Of a DNA stretch of 64,000 bases, positions 16,639 to 25,223 are shown in pieces. Origin of the DNA: DASUCS01 sp041166745 (lineage in GTDB: Bacteria > Actinomycetota > Acidimicrobiia > Acidimicrobiales > JACDCH01); the NCBI GenBank assembly GCA_041166745.1, contig JBEEGH010000019.1, forward strand, positions 193,672-257,671, given 5' to 3'. A model generated the notes under the pieces. That model saw only the letters and a program-made list of their open reading frames with translations. It was not told the origin of the DNA and ran no database searches. How positions within the stretch are numbered: the first letter of the stretch is position 1; each line of letters starts with the position of its first letter. A program made the position numbers and the translations under genes.

Positions 16639-17104
16639 GCCGCCGCTGAACGACGGCGACGTCCGCCTCCGGCCCTGGAGCGTCCACGACGTGGATGCAT
16701 TGGTCGCGGCCTGGGCCGACGAGGAGATCCAGAAATGGACGTTGGTTCCAGCACAACGGGGGCGCGATCACGCGTTGCGCTGGATCGCGGCCGAGCAACT
16801 GCGGCGTGATCGCGGGCTCGCGCTCGATCTCGTGATCTCGCCGGCGAACGCCGAGGACGAGACCGTGCTCGGTGAAGTCGGCATGGTGCCGTTGGCAGGG
16901 GGACCGTCGCGAGCCGAACTCGGCTGGTGGGTGTCGGCGGCCCATCGTCGCCAGGGGATCGCGACTCGTGCCGTCGGCCTGTTCGCAACATGGCTCCGCG
17001 CCGACCTGGCATTCACGGACCTGTTCGCCGAGGTCGACCCCGACAACCCCGCCTCGGTGTGGGTCGCCGAATCCAACGACCTCCGTCTCCGAATCCGCCG
17101 CTGA
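16622..17104 (+). CDS. GNAT-family N-acetyltransferase
   Basis: A 160-residue acetyltransferase resembling the RimJ/RimL-like GNAT group. The start of the domain is NDGDVRLRPWSVHDVDALVAAWAD; the acetyl-CoA pyrophosphate loop appears as RRQGIATRAVGLFATW, after the strand LGWWVSAAHR. The substrate cannot be named. Its ATG is inside the end of the HAD gene. It is the last gene before the pyrimidine leader and has no visible terminator downstream, so some read-through into the pyr operon is possible. Confidence 0.82.
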   Translation: MLPLPEPPLNDGDVRLRPWSVHDVDALVAAWADEEIQKWTLVPAQRGRDHALRWIAAEQLRRDRGLALDLVISPANAEDETVLGEVGMVPLAGGPSRAELGWWVSAAHRRQGIATRAVGLFATWLRADLAFTDLFAEVDPDNPASVWVAESNDLRLRIRR

Positions 17105-17122
17105 TCCTCCGCCATTGCGTGC

Positions 17123-17128
17123 TACCGT
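17123..17128 (+). promoter_or_regulatory. Putative -10 element of the pyr operon
   Basis: TACCGT at 17123-17128 resembles the TACCAT and TACCCT elements found before argC and infC here. With a start site about 7 bases downstream, the RNA would begin roughly 12 bases before the PyrR-type hairpin. The -35 is weak (CTGATC at 17101-17106, spacer 16). Confidence 0.35.
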
Positions 17129-17146
17129 CGACTTCTGACCGTGAAG

Positions 17147-17164
17147 CGGGTCCTGTGAGGCCCG
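17147..17164 (+). promoter_or_regulatory. PyrR-binding RNA hairpin in the pyr leader
   Basis: CGGGUC (17147-17152) pairs fully with GGCCCG (17159-17164), closing the hexaloop CUGUGA. The published PyrR recognition consensus is ARUCCNGNGAGGYU, with a conserved CNGNGA loop; this site matches 12 of 14 positions and has the exact loop. When UMP is plentiful, PyrR should bind here and lower expression of the operon. The hairpin ends 7 bases before the AGGAG that serves the TTG start at 17184, so binding could also block translation initiation. Confidence 0.75.
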
Positions 17165-17183
17165 GACGGACAGGAGTTGCCAG

Positions 17184-17750
17184 TTGGCTGAACGTGAGCG
17201 CCGTTCGACGCCCCCTTATGGGGGCGTTTTTGTTGCCCGCAGCCGGGTCATGGATGGCGACGACATCCAGCGAGCCATCTGGCGCATGGCCCACGAGATC
17301 ATCGAGCACAACCACGGACTCGACGACGTCGTGCTCGTGGCCCTGCAGACCGGGGGCCTGTCGATCGCCCGTCGGCTGGCGGATGCCCTCGAGCAGATCG
17401 AGTCGGTCAGCGTCGACGTAGGCACCCTCGACGTCGCGTTCCATCGTGACGACTACGGCTTGCGGCCCGTCCTGCCGGAAGCGGTCACCAGCATCCCCGG
17501 TGACCTCACCGGCGTCATCGTCGTGCTGGTGGACGACGTGCTCTTCACCGGCCGCACCATCCGCGCTGCGCTCGACGCGCTGACATCATTCGGCCGCCCG
17601 CGCGCCGTGCAACTGGCCGTGATGGTCGACCGTGGTCACCGCGAGCTCCCGATCCGGCCCGACTACGTCGGCAAGAACCTGCCGACGAGGCGCGACGAAG
17701 TGGTCGATGTCAATGAAGAAGGCGTTGACCTGGGGGAGATGTTGAAATGA
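17184..17750 (+). CDS. pyrR: PyrR, UMP-responsive RNA-binding regulator / uracil phosphoribosyltransferase fold
   Basis: A type I PRTase-fold regulator of pyrimidine genes. The PRPP loop VVLVDDVLFTGRTIRAAL, the family block RMAHEIIEHN, VDRGHRELPIRPDYVGKNLPT and the C-terminal VDLGEML are clear. Two starts are possible. TTG 17184 has AGGAG with a 7-base spacer and keeps the residues ARSRV before MDGDD that align with the first strand of other PyrRs (188 residues). ATG 17250 would give 166 residues but has no ribosome site. If TTG is used, the intrinsic terminator at 17209-17231 lies inside the coding sequence. The stop overlaps pyrB (ATGA). Confidence 0.93.
   Translation: MAERERRSTPPYGGVFVARSRVMDGDDIQRAIWRMAHEIIEHNHGLDDVVLVALQTGGLSIARRLADALEQIESVSVDVGTLDVAFHRDDYGLRPVLPEAVTSIPGDLTGVIVVLVDDVLFTGRTIRAALDALTSFGRPRAVQLAVMVDRGHRELPIRPDYVGKNLPTRRDEVVDVNEEGVDLGEMLK
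17209..17231 (+). terminator. Intrinsic terminator / attenuator of the pyr operon
   Basis: CGCCCCC (17209-17215) and GGGGGCG (17220-17226) form a perfect 7-bp stem with a TTAT loop, followed by five T residues (17227-17231). It lies 45 bases downstream of the PyrR hairpin, before most of pyrR, so it can end transcription early. It is the cleanest intrinsic terminator in the window. Confidence 0.85.
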
Positions 17751-18679
17751 AACATCTGCTCTCGATCGCGGACCTCGGCGGGCGCGACGGCATCAACGAG
17801 GTGCTCGACGTCACCGACTCATTCGTAGAGGTCAGTGAGCGTCAGATCCCGAAGGTCCCGGCCCTGCGCGGCAAGACCGTCGTATGGCTCTTCTACGAGG
17901 ACTCCACGCGAACACGCTTGAGCTTCGAGCAGGCAGCCAAGCGGCTGTCGGCCGACACGATGAATTTCAGCGTGAGCACCTCGTCGGTCAAGAAGGGCGA
18001 GTCGCTGCGTGACACCGTGCTCACGATCGAGGCCATGGGGGTCGACTGCATCGTCGTCCGCCACGCGTCGGCCGGTGCCCCTTGGCGCATCGCCGAGTGG
18101 GTCGATGCCTCGGTGATCAATGCCGGAGACGGTTGGCACGAGCACCCGACTCAAGCACTCCTCGACTCGTACACGATTCGTCAGCATCTCGGCACCGTCG
18201 ACGGCACGCGCATCGCCATCGTCGGTGACATCAAGCACTCGCGAGTCGCCCGCAGCGACGTGCTGGCATTCACGGCCCTGGGCGCGGATGTCACGCTCGT
18301 CGCGCCGCCCACGCTGCTCCCGGCCAGTCTCGACGGTTGGCCCGTGAGCGTGAGCTACGACCTCGACGCCGTCCTGCCGAAGTGCGATGTCGTGTACCTG
18401 CTTCGCATGCAACGCGAACGCATGACCGAGGCGTTGATCCCGTCGCTGCGCGAGTACACCGCGTCGTACGGTCTCACTCGCCGTCGCGTCGACCTGCTCG
18501 ACGAACGCACGCTCGTGATGCATCCGGGACCGATGAACCGCGGCGTCGAGATCGCCGCCGAGGTTGCGGATCTGCCGCGCTCGGTCGTGGTCGATCAAGT
18601 GCGCAACGGCGTCGCCGTCCGAATGGCCGTCCTGTACCTCCTCGTCGGCAGCGGAGTCGACTTGCGGGTCGGCTCATGA
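17747..18679 (+). CDS. pyrB: Aspartate carbamoyltransferase, catalytic subunit
   Basis: A 310-residue ATCase catalytic chain that joins carbamoyl phosphate and aspartate, the first committed step to UMP. The carbamoyl-phosphate motif FYEDSTRTRLSFE holds S53-T54-R55-T56-R57. HEHPTQALLD and the aspartate-side HPGPMNRGVEI are present. No regulatory chain (pyrI) is nearby, which is normal in actinobacteria. It is coupled to pyrR by an ATGA overlap, and its stop overlaps the pyrC ATG. Confidence 0.97.
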   Translation: MKHLLSIADLGGRDGINEVLDVTDSFVEVSERQIPKVPALRGKTVVWLFYEDSTRTRLSFEQAAKRLSADTMNFSVSTSSVKKGESLRDTVLTIEAMGVDCIVVRHASAGAPWRIAEWVDASVINAGDGWHEHPTQALLDSYTIRQHLGTVDGTRIAIVGDIKHSRVARSDVLAFTALGADVTLVAPPTLLPASLDGWPVSVSYDLDAVLPKCDVVYLLRMQRERMTEALIPSLREYTASYGLTRRRVDLLDERTLVMHPGPMNRGVEIAAEVADLPRSVVVDQVRNGVAVRMAVLYLLVGSGVDLRVGS

Positions 18680-19947
18680 TCGTGATCAAGGGTGGCCGGA
18701 TCATCGACGCGTCAGGAGAGCGCGCCGGCGACGTGCTCATCGACGACGACGGTCGTATCGCCGCCGTCGGAGCGGATCTCTCCGCGGCTCGTGTGATCGA
18801 TGCGGGTGGGTGCGTCGTCGCGCCAGGCCTCGTCGACCTCCACACGCACCTGCGCGAACCTGGCCGCGAAGAGTCCGAGACGGTCGAGACAGGATCGCGG
18901 GCGGCCGCGCTCGGGGGCTTCACTGCCGTCATCGCCATGCCGAACACGGAGCCGGCGATCGATTCGGCCGCGGTGGTACGCGACGTGCTCGAGCTCGGTC
19001 GCAAGGCGCTCTGCGACGTGCACGCGGCCGGCGCCATCACGGTGGGCCGTGCCGGCGAGCAGCTCGCGCCGATGGCCGAGATGGCGTCGCTCGGCGTGCG
19101 CCTGTTCACCGACGACGGAAACGGCGTGCAGGACAATCGGCTCATGCGGCGAGCGCTCGAATACGCATCCGGTCTCGGCGTCACGCTCGGCCAGCACTGT
19201 GAAGACGAGTCGCTCTCCGCTGGCGGACACATGCACGAGGGCGAATGGTCGAGCCGGCTCGGCATCCCGGGGATCCCGTCGGAGGCGGAGGAGCTCATGG
19301 TGATGCGCGACATCGCACTGGCTCGTCTCACCGGTGCACGTGTTCATTTCCAACACCTGTCGACCGACGGCGCGATCGCGATGGTTCGAGCCGCCAAGGC
19401 CGGAGGGCTGGCCGTAACGGCCGAGGCCACGCCGCACCACTTCACGCTGACCGATGAGTGCTGCGCGGGCTACGACCCTGTCTTCAAGGTCAATCCGCCG
19501 CTGCGCACGGCCATCGACGTGGCGGCCGTGAAGGCCGGACTGGCAGATGGCGCGATCGACGCGATCGCCACCGACCACGCCCCGCACGCCCAGGAGTTCA
19601 AGGAGCAGACCTTCGACGAAGCCCCGCCGGGGATGCTCGGACTCGAGACCGCGTTGGCGCTGGCGATCACCGAGCTGGGTATCGACCTCCCCGAGATCCT
19701 GGCGCTGCTGTCGTGGCGCCCTGCCGTCATCGCCGGGCTCAGCGAGACGCACGGGGGACCCATCGAGGTGGGCCGCCCCGCGAACCTCTGCGTGATCGAC
19801 CCGAGCGCCACCTGGACCGTCGATCCCTCCAAGCTGGCGAGTCGCAGCCGCAACACCCCGTACGCGGGCCGGATGCTCACCGGTCGGGTCCGCCACACGT
19901 TCCTATGGGGCGAAGCCGTCGTACTCGACGGCGAGGCGACCCGATGA
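18676..19947 (+). CDS. pyrC: Dihydroorotase
   Basis: A 423-residue class I dihydroorotase (amidohydrolase fold). Metal ligands begin with DLHTHLREPG (H56, H58); GFTAVIAMPNTEPAIDS, QHCEDESLS and ATDHAPHAQEFK (catalytic Asp) are signatures. It cyclises carbamoyl aspartate to dihydroorotate. The ATG at 18676 overlaps the pyrB stop; the longer in-frame reading upstream is not PyrC-like. The gene stop overlaps carA. Confidence 0.97.
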   Translation: MIVIKGGRIIDASGERAGDVLIDDDGRIAAVGADLSAARVIDAGGCVVAPGLVDLHTHLREPGREESETVETGSRAAALGGFTAVIAMPNTEPAIDSAAVVRDVLELGRKALCDVHAAGAITVGRAGEQLAPMAEMASLGVRLFTDDGNGVQDNRLMRRALEYASGLGVTLGQHCEDESLSAGGHMHEGEWSSRLGIPGIPSEAEELMVMRDIALARLTGARVHFQHLSTDGAIAMVRAAKAGGLAVTAEATPHHFTLTDECCAGYDPVFKVNPPLRTAIDVAAVKAGLADGAIDAIATDHAPHAQEFKEQTFDEAPPGMLGLETALALAITELGIDLPEILALLSWRPAVIAGLSETHGGPIEVGRPANLCVIDPSATWTVDPSKLASRSRNTPYAGRMLTGRVRHTFLWGEAVVLDGEATR

Positions 19948-21017
19948 AAGAAGCGCTCCTCGTACTCGCCGACGGCACCACGTTCGAGGGCGAGGCCATC
20001 GGCGCCGACGCTCCCGACGGGATCAGCGCGGGTGAGGTCGTGTTCAACACGGTCCTCACCGGCTACCAGGAGGTGATCACCGACCCGTCGTACGCGGGCC
20101 AGATCGTCACGTTCACGTATCCGCACATCGGGAACTACGGCGTCACCGACCTCGACTGCGAGAGCCGCAGGCCGTTCTGCCGCGGGGTGATCGTGCGCGA
20201 TCTGGCGCGCCGGCGCAGCAACTGGCGCAGCGACGCTGATCTCGAGGCGTTCATGCAAGCGCACGGGCTTGCAGGCATCGCTGGAGTCGACACCCGGCGA
20301 CTCACGCGCCACATCCGCGATGCAGGCGCGATGGCCGGCGCTTTCGGCATTGCCGACGAGAGGGCGCTCAAGGCTGCCGCGACCGCGGAGCCCGGCACCT
20401 CGGGAGTCGACCTCGTGGCGACCGTCACGACCGATCAGCCGTACACGGTCGGCGATGGCCCGCTGCGGGTGGTGGCGTACGACTTCGGCATCAAGCGCAC
20501 GATCCTGCGACATCTCGGAACACTCGCGACCGTCGAGGTCGTGCCCGCGTCGACCCCCGCTGCTGAAGTACTGGCGCGCGACCCGCAGGGTGTGTTCCTG
20601 TCCAACGGGCCTGGCGATCCTGAGCAAGTGCCGTACGCCGTCGACGCGATCAACGGCCTGCTCGGTGAGGTGCCGATCTTCGGCATCTGCCTCGGCCACC
20701 AGCTTCTCTCCCTCGCGATCGGTGCACAGACCGAGAAGCTCGCGTTCGGTCACCACGGCGGCAACCATCCGGTGCGGCGACTCTCGACCGGTGCCGTCGA
20801 GATCACGAGTCAGAACCACAACTTTGCCGTCGTCGCCGACACGCTCGCCGGCAAGGCGGAGATGACGCACGTGAACCTGAACGACGGCGTGTGCGAAGGC
20901 TTCCGCGTGCTCGACGCCCCCGCGTTCAGCGTGCAACACCATCCGGAAGCCGGTCCCGGGCCGCACGATGCCTCCTATCTGTTCGGCATGTTCGTGGAGC
21001 TCATGCATGCCTCGTAG
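19944..21017 (+). CDS. carA: Carbamoyl-phosphate synthase, small (glutaminase) subunit
   Basis: A 357-residue subunit that hydrolyses glutamine and passes ammonia to CarB. The N-terminal CPSase_sm domain (GEVVFNTVLTGYQEVITDPSYAGQIV) is followed by a class I glutamine amidotransferase domain with the catalytic Cys249 in GICLGHQ and the His333/Glu335 pair in QHHPEAGPGP. It overlaps pyrC by 4 bases and carB by 11. Carbamoyl phosphate serves both PyrB here and ArgF encoded at 53822, so CarAB links the two pathways. Confidence 0.97.
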   Translation: MKEALLVLADGTTFEGEAIGADAPDGISAGEVVFNTVLTGYQEVITDPSYAGQIVTFTYPHIGNYGVTDLDCESRRPFCRGVIVRDLARRRSNWRSDADLEAFMQAHGLAGIAGVDTRRLTRHIRDAGAMAGAFGIADERALKAAATAEPGTSGVDLVATVTTDQPYTVGDGPLRVVAYDFGIKRTILRHLGTLATVEVVPASTPAAEVLARDPQGVFLSNGPGDPEQVPYAVDAINGLLGEVPIFGICLGHQLLSLAIGAQTEKLAFGHHGGNHPVRRLSTGAVEITSQNHNFAVVADTLAGKAEMTHVNLNDGVCEGFRVLDAPAFSVQHHPEAGPGPHDASYLFGMFVELMHAS

Positions 21018-24000
21018 AGACGACATCGAGTCGATCCTGCTCATCGGTTCCGGTCCGATCGTGATCGGTCAGGCCTGCGAGTTCGACTACTCCGGCACCC
21101 AAGCGTGTCGCGTGCTGCGCCAGGAGGGCTACCGCGTCATCCTCGCCAACTCGAACCCGGCGACGATCATGACCGACCCCGAGTTCGCCGACGCCACCTA
21201 CGTCGAGCCCCTCGATGTCGACATCCTCACGCAGATCATCGAGCGAGAGCATCCAGACGCCGTACTGCCGACGCTCGGCGGCCAGACCGCGTTGAACCTG
21301 GCGATGGCGTTGCACGCGCGGGGAGTCATCGGCGTGCCAGGCACGCCCGAGATGATCGGTGCGAACGCCGAGGCGATCGCAACGGCTGAGGACCGTGAGC
21401 AGTTCAAGATCGCGATGCAGGAGATCGGCCTCTCCGTTCCGGCGTCGGGAATCGCCCACAACATGGACGAGGCCCGCGAGGTGATCCAACGCATCGGGCT
21501 GCCTGTGGTCATCCGGCCCGCGTTCATTCTCGGCGGCAAGGGCACCGGCATTGCTTCGACGCGTGACGAGCTCGAGCGCGCGGCGCAGTACGGCCTCGAC
21601 GCCAGCCCGATCAGCGAGATCCTCCTCGAGCGGTCCATCGCCGGATGGAAGGAGTTCGAGCTCGAGGTCATGCGCGACCGTGCAGACAACTGCGTCGTCG
21701 TCTGCTCGATCGAGAACCTCGATCCGATGGGTGTGCACACGGGCGACTCGATCACGGTCGCGCCCGCGCAGACACTGAGCGACGTCGAATACCAGTTGAT
21801 GCGCGACGCCGCCTTTGCGTGCATCCGGCGCGTCGGCGTCGAAACCGGCGGATCGAACGTGCAGTTCGCGCTCAACCCGGCCAACGGCGACATGGTCATC
21901 ATCGAGATGAACCCGCGCGTCTCCCGCAGTAGCGCGCTCGCCTCGAAGGCCACCGGGTTTCCCATCGCCAAGATCGCCGCCCGGCTCGCGGTCGGCTACA
22001 CGCTCGACGAGATCCCGAACGACATCACGAAAAAGACTCCTGCCAGCTTCGAGCCGGTCATCGACTACGTCGTCACCAAGGTGCCGCGGTGGGCGTTCGA
22101 GAAGTTCCCCGGCACGAAGGGTGTGCTCGGCACGTCGATGCAGTCGGTCGGCGAGGCGATGGCGATCGGCCGCACCTTCCCGGAATCACTCCAGAAGGCG
22201 TTGCGCTCGCTGGAGCACGGCCGCCGCGGGTTGAACTGTGATCCGGCCGAGGCGCTGTTCGACGAGATGACCGACGAGGAACTCGTCACCTGCGCCGCGA
22301 TCGCGACTCCTGACCGTCCGTTCCAGCTCGAGGCGGCACTGCGACGCGGCATCACCATCGAGCGGCTGTACGAAGCGACGAGGGTCGATCCGTGGTTCCT
22401 CGATCAGATCTCGCAGATCATCGACGAGCGGGCCCACCTGGCGGCCGTGGGCATCGCTGCGTTGAGCCGAGCCGACTGGCGTAGAGCCAAGCGCCTCGGC
22501 TTCGCCGACGCGCAGCTGGCGTGGTTGTGGGGTGTCGACGAGGACCAAGTCCGAGCGACGCGCTCGGCGCACGGTGTCGTGGCCACGTTCAAGACCGTCG
22601 ACACGTGCGCCGCTGAGTTCGAAGCCGCGACGCCGTACCACTACTCGACCTATGAAGACGACGACGAGGTCGTGGCGAGCAGCAAGCCGAAGGTGATCAT
22701 CCTCGGTTCTGGCCCGAACCGCATCGGGCAGGGGATCGAGTTCGACTACTGCTGTGTGCACGCGGCGTTCGCCCTGCACGAGGCCGGGTTCGAGACGATC
22801 ATGGTCAACTGCAACCCGGAGACGGTGTCCACGGACTACGACACGTCCGACCGCTTGTACTTCGAGCCGATCACGTACGAGGACGTGCTGAACGTGATCG
22901 AGGTCGAGCGGCGCTCGGGCGACCTTCGAGGTGTTGTGGTGTCCCTCGGTGGGCAGACCCCGCTCAAACTCGCCGGGCTGCTCTCACCGGAGCTGGTGCT
23001 CGGCACGTCGGCCGCTTCCATCGACCTCGCGGAGGACCGCGACCGCTGGAACGATCTGTGCGCCCGGCTCGAGATCCCGCAGCCCGCAGGCGGCACGGCC
23101 AGCACGGCGGAGCAGGCGCTCGCCATCGTCGAACGAATTGGTTATCCCGCCCTCGTGCGCCCGAGCTACGTGCTCGGCGGACGGGCCATGGAGATCGTGT
23201 ACGACGACGACTCGCTACGGGCGGCGATGAGCGAGCTCGCCGGCTTCGGCACCCTCGGCCGAGAAGGCGGACTGTCGGCCGAGCGGCCGGTGCTCGTCGA
23301 CCGCTTCCTGGAGGACGCAACCGAAGTCGACGTCGACGCCATCCGCGATCGCACGGGAGACGTGCTGATCGGCGCGGTGATGGAACACGTCGAGGAGGCA
23401 GGCGTGCACTCGGGCGACAGTGCGTGCGCGATCCCGCCGTACTCGCTGTCGGCGGAGACGATCGCCGTGATCGAGGGACACACGCGGGCGATCGCCGACG
23501 CCTTGGAGGTGATCGGGCTCGTCAACGTGCAATACGCGGTGAAGGGCAATCAAGTGTTCGTGATCGAGGCCAACCCACGCGCGAGCCGCACCGTGCCGTT
23601 CGTCGCCAAGGCAACCGGCGTGCCGCTCGTGAAGGCCGCCGCGAGAGTGATGGTGGGAGCCACGCTCCTCGAGCTGCGTGACGAAGGTCTGCTGCCCGAG
23701 CCCGTGACCGGACACGTCGCCGTGAAGGAAGCCGTGCTGCCCTTCAACCGGTTCCCCGACGCGGACTCGGTGCTCGGACCGGAGATGCGATCCACGGGCG
23801 AGGTGATGGGCATCGACCGCACGTTCGGTCTCGCGTTCGCCAAGAGTCAGATGGCCGCGGGAGACCGGCTGCCGACCGGAGGAATGGTGTTCCTCTCCGT
23901 GGCAGACCGCGACAAGGAGACGGCGATCGGCGCGGCGCACAAATTCACCGATCTCGGCTTCACGATCGCGGCGACCGCCGGCACTGCGGAGTTCCTCGAG

Positions 24001-24309
24001 GGCCATGGCGTCCCGGTCGCCACCGTCGTCGCCAAGCTCGGCGAAGCCACGGGCGTCGACGCCGTCGACCTCATCGCCAGTGGCAAGGTCAACCTCGTGA
24101 TCAACAGCCCACGCGGTCGTGGCGCCCGAGCCGACGGCGCGCACATCCGCGCCGCGGCCGAACAGCATTCGATCCCGTGTCTCACGACGGCCGCTGCTGG
24201 TGTCGCCGCGGCCGAGGGCATGGCCGACTGGGCGCGCCACGAGCTCCGCGTGCGCACGCTGCAGGAGTATCACCGCGGCGCCACGGACCAACTCGAGCTC
24301 CCGCTGTGA
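21007..24309 (+). CDS. carB: Carbamoyl-phosphate synthase, large subunit
   Basis: A 1100-residue subunit built from two ATP-grasp halves: the first opens LLIGSGPIVIGQACEFDYSG, the second VIILGSGPNRIGQGIEFDY (about residue 565). Each half has its own ATP-grasp block (RPAFILGGKGTG and RPSYVLGGRAM) and metal site (IEMNPRVSRSSALASKATG; IEANPRASRTVPFVAKATG). The C-terminus carries the MGS-like allosteric domain (VFLSVADRDKETA), the usual UMP/ornithine site. Full length. The stop overlaps pyrD (GTGA). Confidence 0.98.
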   Translation: MPRRDDIESILLIGSGPIVIGQACEFDYSGTQACRVLRQEGYRVILANSNPATIMTDPEFADATYVEPLDVDILTQIIEREHPDAVLPTLGGQTALNLAMALHARGVIGVPGTPEMIGANAEAIATAEDREQFKIAMQEIGLSVPASGIAHNMDEAREVIQRIGLPVVIRPAFILGGKGTGIASTRDELERAAQYGLDASPISEILLERSIAGWKEFELEVMRDRADNCVVVCSIENLDPMGVHTGDSITVAPAQTLSDVEYQLMRDAAFACIRRVGVETGGSNVQFALNPANGDMVIIEMNPRVSRSSALASKATGFPIAKIAARLAVGYTLDEIPNDITKKTPASFEPVIDYVVTKVPRWAFEKFPGTKGVLGTSMQSVGEAMAIGRTFPESLQKALRSLEHGRRGLNCDPAEALFDEMTDEELVTCAAIATPDRPFQLEAALRRGITIERLYEATRVDPWFLDQISQIIDERAHLAAVGIAALSRADWRRAKRLGFADAQLAWLWGVDEDQVRATRSAHGVVATFKTVDTCAAEFEAATPYHYSTYEDDDEVVASSKPKVIILGSGPNRIGQGIEFDYCCVHAAFALHEAGFETIMVNCNPETVSTDYDTSDRLYFEPITYEDVLNVIEVERRSGDLRGVVVSLGGQTPLKLAGLLSPELVLGTSAASIDLAEDRDRWNDLCARLEIPQPAGGTASTAEQALAIVERIGYPALVRPSYVLGGRAMEIVYDDDSLRAAMSELAGFGTLGREGGLSAERPVLVDRFLEDATEVDVDAIRDRTGDVLIGAVMEHVEEAGVHSGDSACAIPPYSLSAETIAVIEGHTRAIADALEVIGLVNVQYAVKGNQVFVIEANPRASRTVPFVAKATGVPLVKAAARVMVGATLLELRDEGLLPEPVTGHVAVKEAVLPFNRFPDADSVLGPEMRSTGEVMGIDRTFGLAFAKSQMAAGDRLPTGGMVFLSVADRDKETAIGAAHKFTDLGFTIAATAGTAEFLEGHGVPVATVVAKLGEATGVDAVDLIASGKVNLVINSPRGRGARADGAHIRAAAEQHSIPCLTTAAAGVAAAEGMADWARHELRVRTLQEYHRGATDQLELPL

Positions 24310-25223
24310 CCCTCCTCGCAACATCGATCGGTTCCGTCGAGTTGCCGAATCCGATCATGACCGCGTCGGGCACGAGTGGTCACGGCGCGGAGTTGGAGGC
24401 GTACTTCCCGCTGGAACGTCTCGGCGCGGTAGTGGTGAAGTCGCTGTCGGCCGAACCATGGCCGGGCAACCCTGCACCGCGCCTGCACGAAGCCGGCGCG
24501 GCAATGTTGAACAGCGTCGGCCTGCAAGGCCCGGGCGTCGGCGCGTGGCTCGCAGACGATCTTCCGAAGCTGCAGCGTGCCCGAGCGCGCATTGTTGTCA
24601 GCATCTGGGGCCGCACGGTCGAGGAGTACGAGAAGGCGGCAATCGCACTGAGTGGCGCGCCCGACGACATCGTGGCCGTCGAGGTCAACCTCAGTTGCCC
24701 GAACCTCGAGGGTGGCAAGCACCTCTTCGCCCAGTCGACGCGCGACACCGCCGACGCGATCGGGGTGGTGTCGAGCGCGGTCGACCGCCCGGTCTGGGCC
24801 AAGCTGACGGCCCACGTGACCAACATCGCCGACATCGCAGAGGCCGCGACGACCGCTGGCGCCGCCGCGGTCACGGTCACCAACACCATGCTGGCCATGG
24901 CGATCGACCCCGAAACCCGTCGCCCCCGGCTGGGCGCCGGCGGAGGGGGGCTCAGCGGTGCGGCGATCCACCCGATCGCCGTACGGGCGGTCCACGACCT
25001 CCATTCGGCGCTGCCGGAGACGGTCGTCGTGGGCGTGGGCGGTGTCGCGACGGGGGTAGATGCCGTGGAGTTGCTGTTGGCCGGGGCGAGCGCCGTCCAG
25101 GTGGGCACGGCGACCTTCGCCGATCCCCGAGCTCCTGTCCGGGTGCTCGACGAACTTCAGGAGTGGTGCAGACGGCACGGCGTGAACACCGTGCGCGAGA
25201 TCATCGGAGGGATGGATGGGTGA
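24306..25223 (+). CDS. pyrD: Dihydroorotate dehydrogenase, class 1B catalytic subunit
   Basis: A 305-residue FMN enzyme that oxidises dihydroorotate to orotate. GNPAPRLHEAGAAMLNSVGLQ is the class 1B signature block, and NLSCPN holds the class 1 catalytic Cys. VGVGGVATGVDAVELLLAGAS binds the FMN phosphate. Class 1B enzymes normally work with an iron-sulfur/FAD partner, PyrK, usually encoded next to pyrD; here carB, pyrD and pyrF are directly overlapped and no pyrK is present in the window. GTG 24306 overlaps the carB stop and gives the correct N-terminus. Confidence 0.94.
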   Translation: MTLLATSIGSVELPNPIMTASGTSGHGAELEAYFPLERLGAVVVKSLSAEPWPGNPAPRLHEAGAAMLNSVGLQGPGVGAWLADDLPKLQRARARIVVSIWGRTVEEYEKAAIALSGAPDDIVAVEVNLSCPNLEGGKHLFAQSTRDTADAIGVVSSAVDRPVWAKLTAHVTNIADIAEAATTAGAAAVTVTNTMLAMAIDPETRRPRLGAGGGGLSGAAIHPIAVRAVHDLHSALPETVVVGVGGVATGVDAVELLLAGASAVQVGTATFADPRAPVRVLDELQEWCRRHGVNTVREIIGGMDG

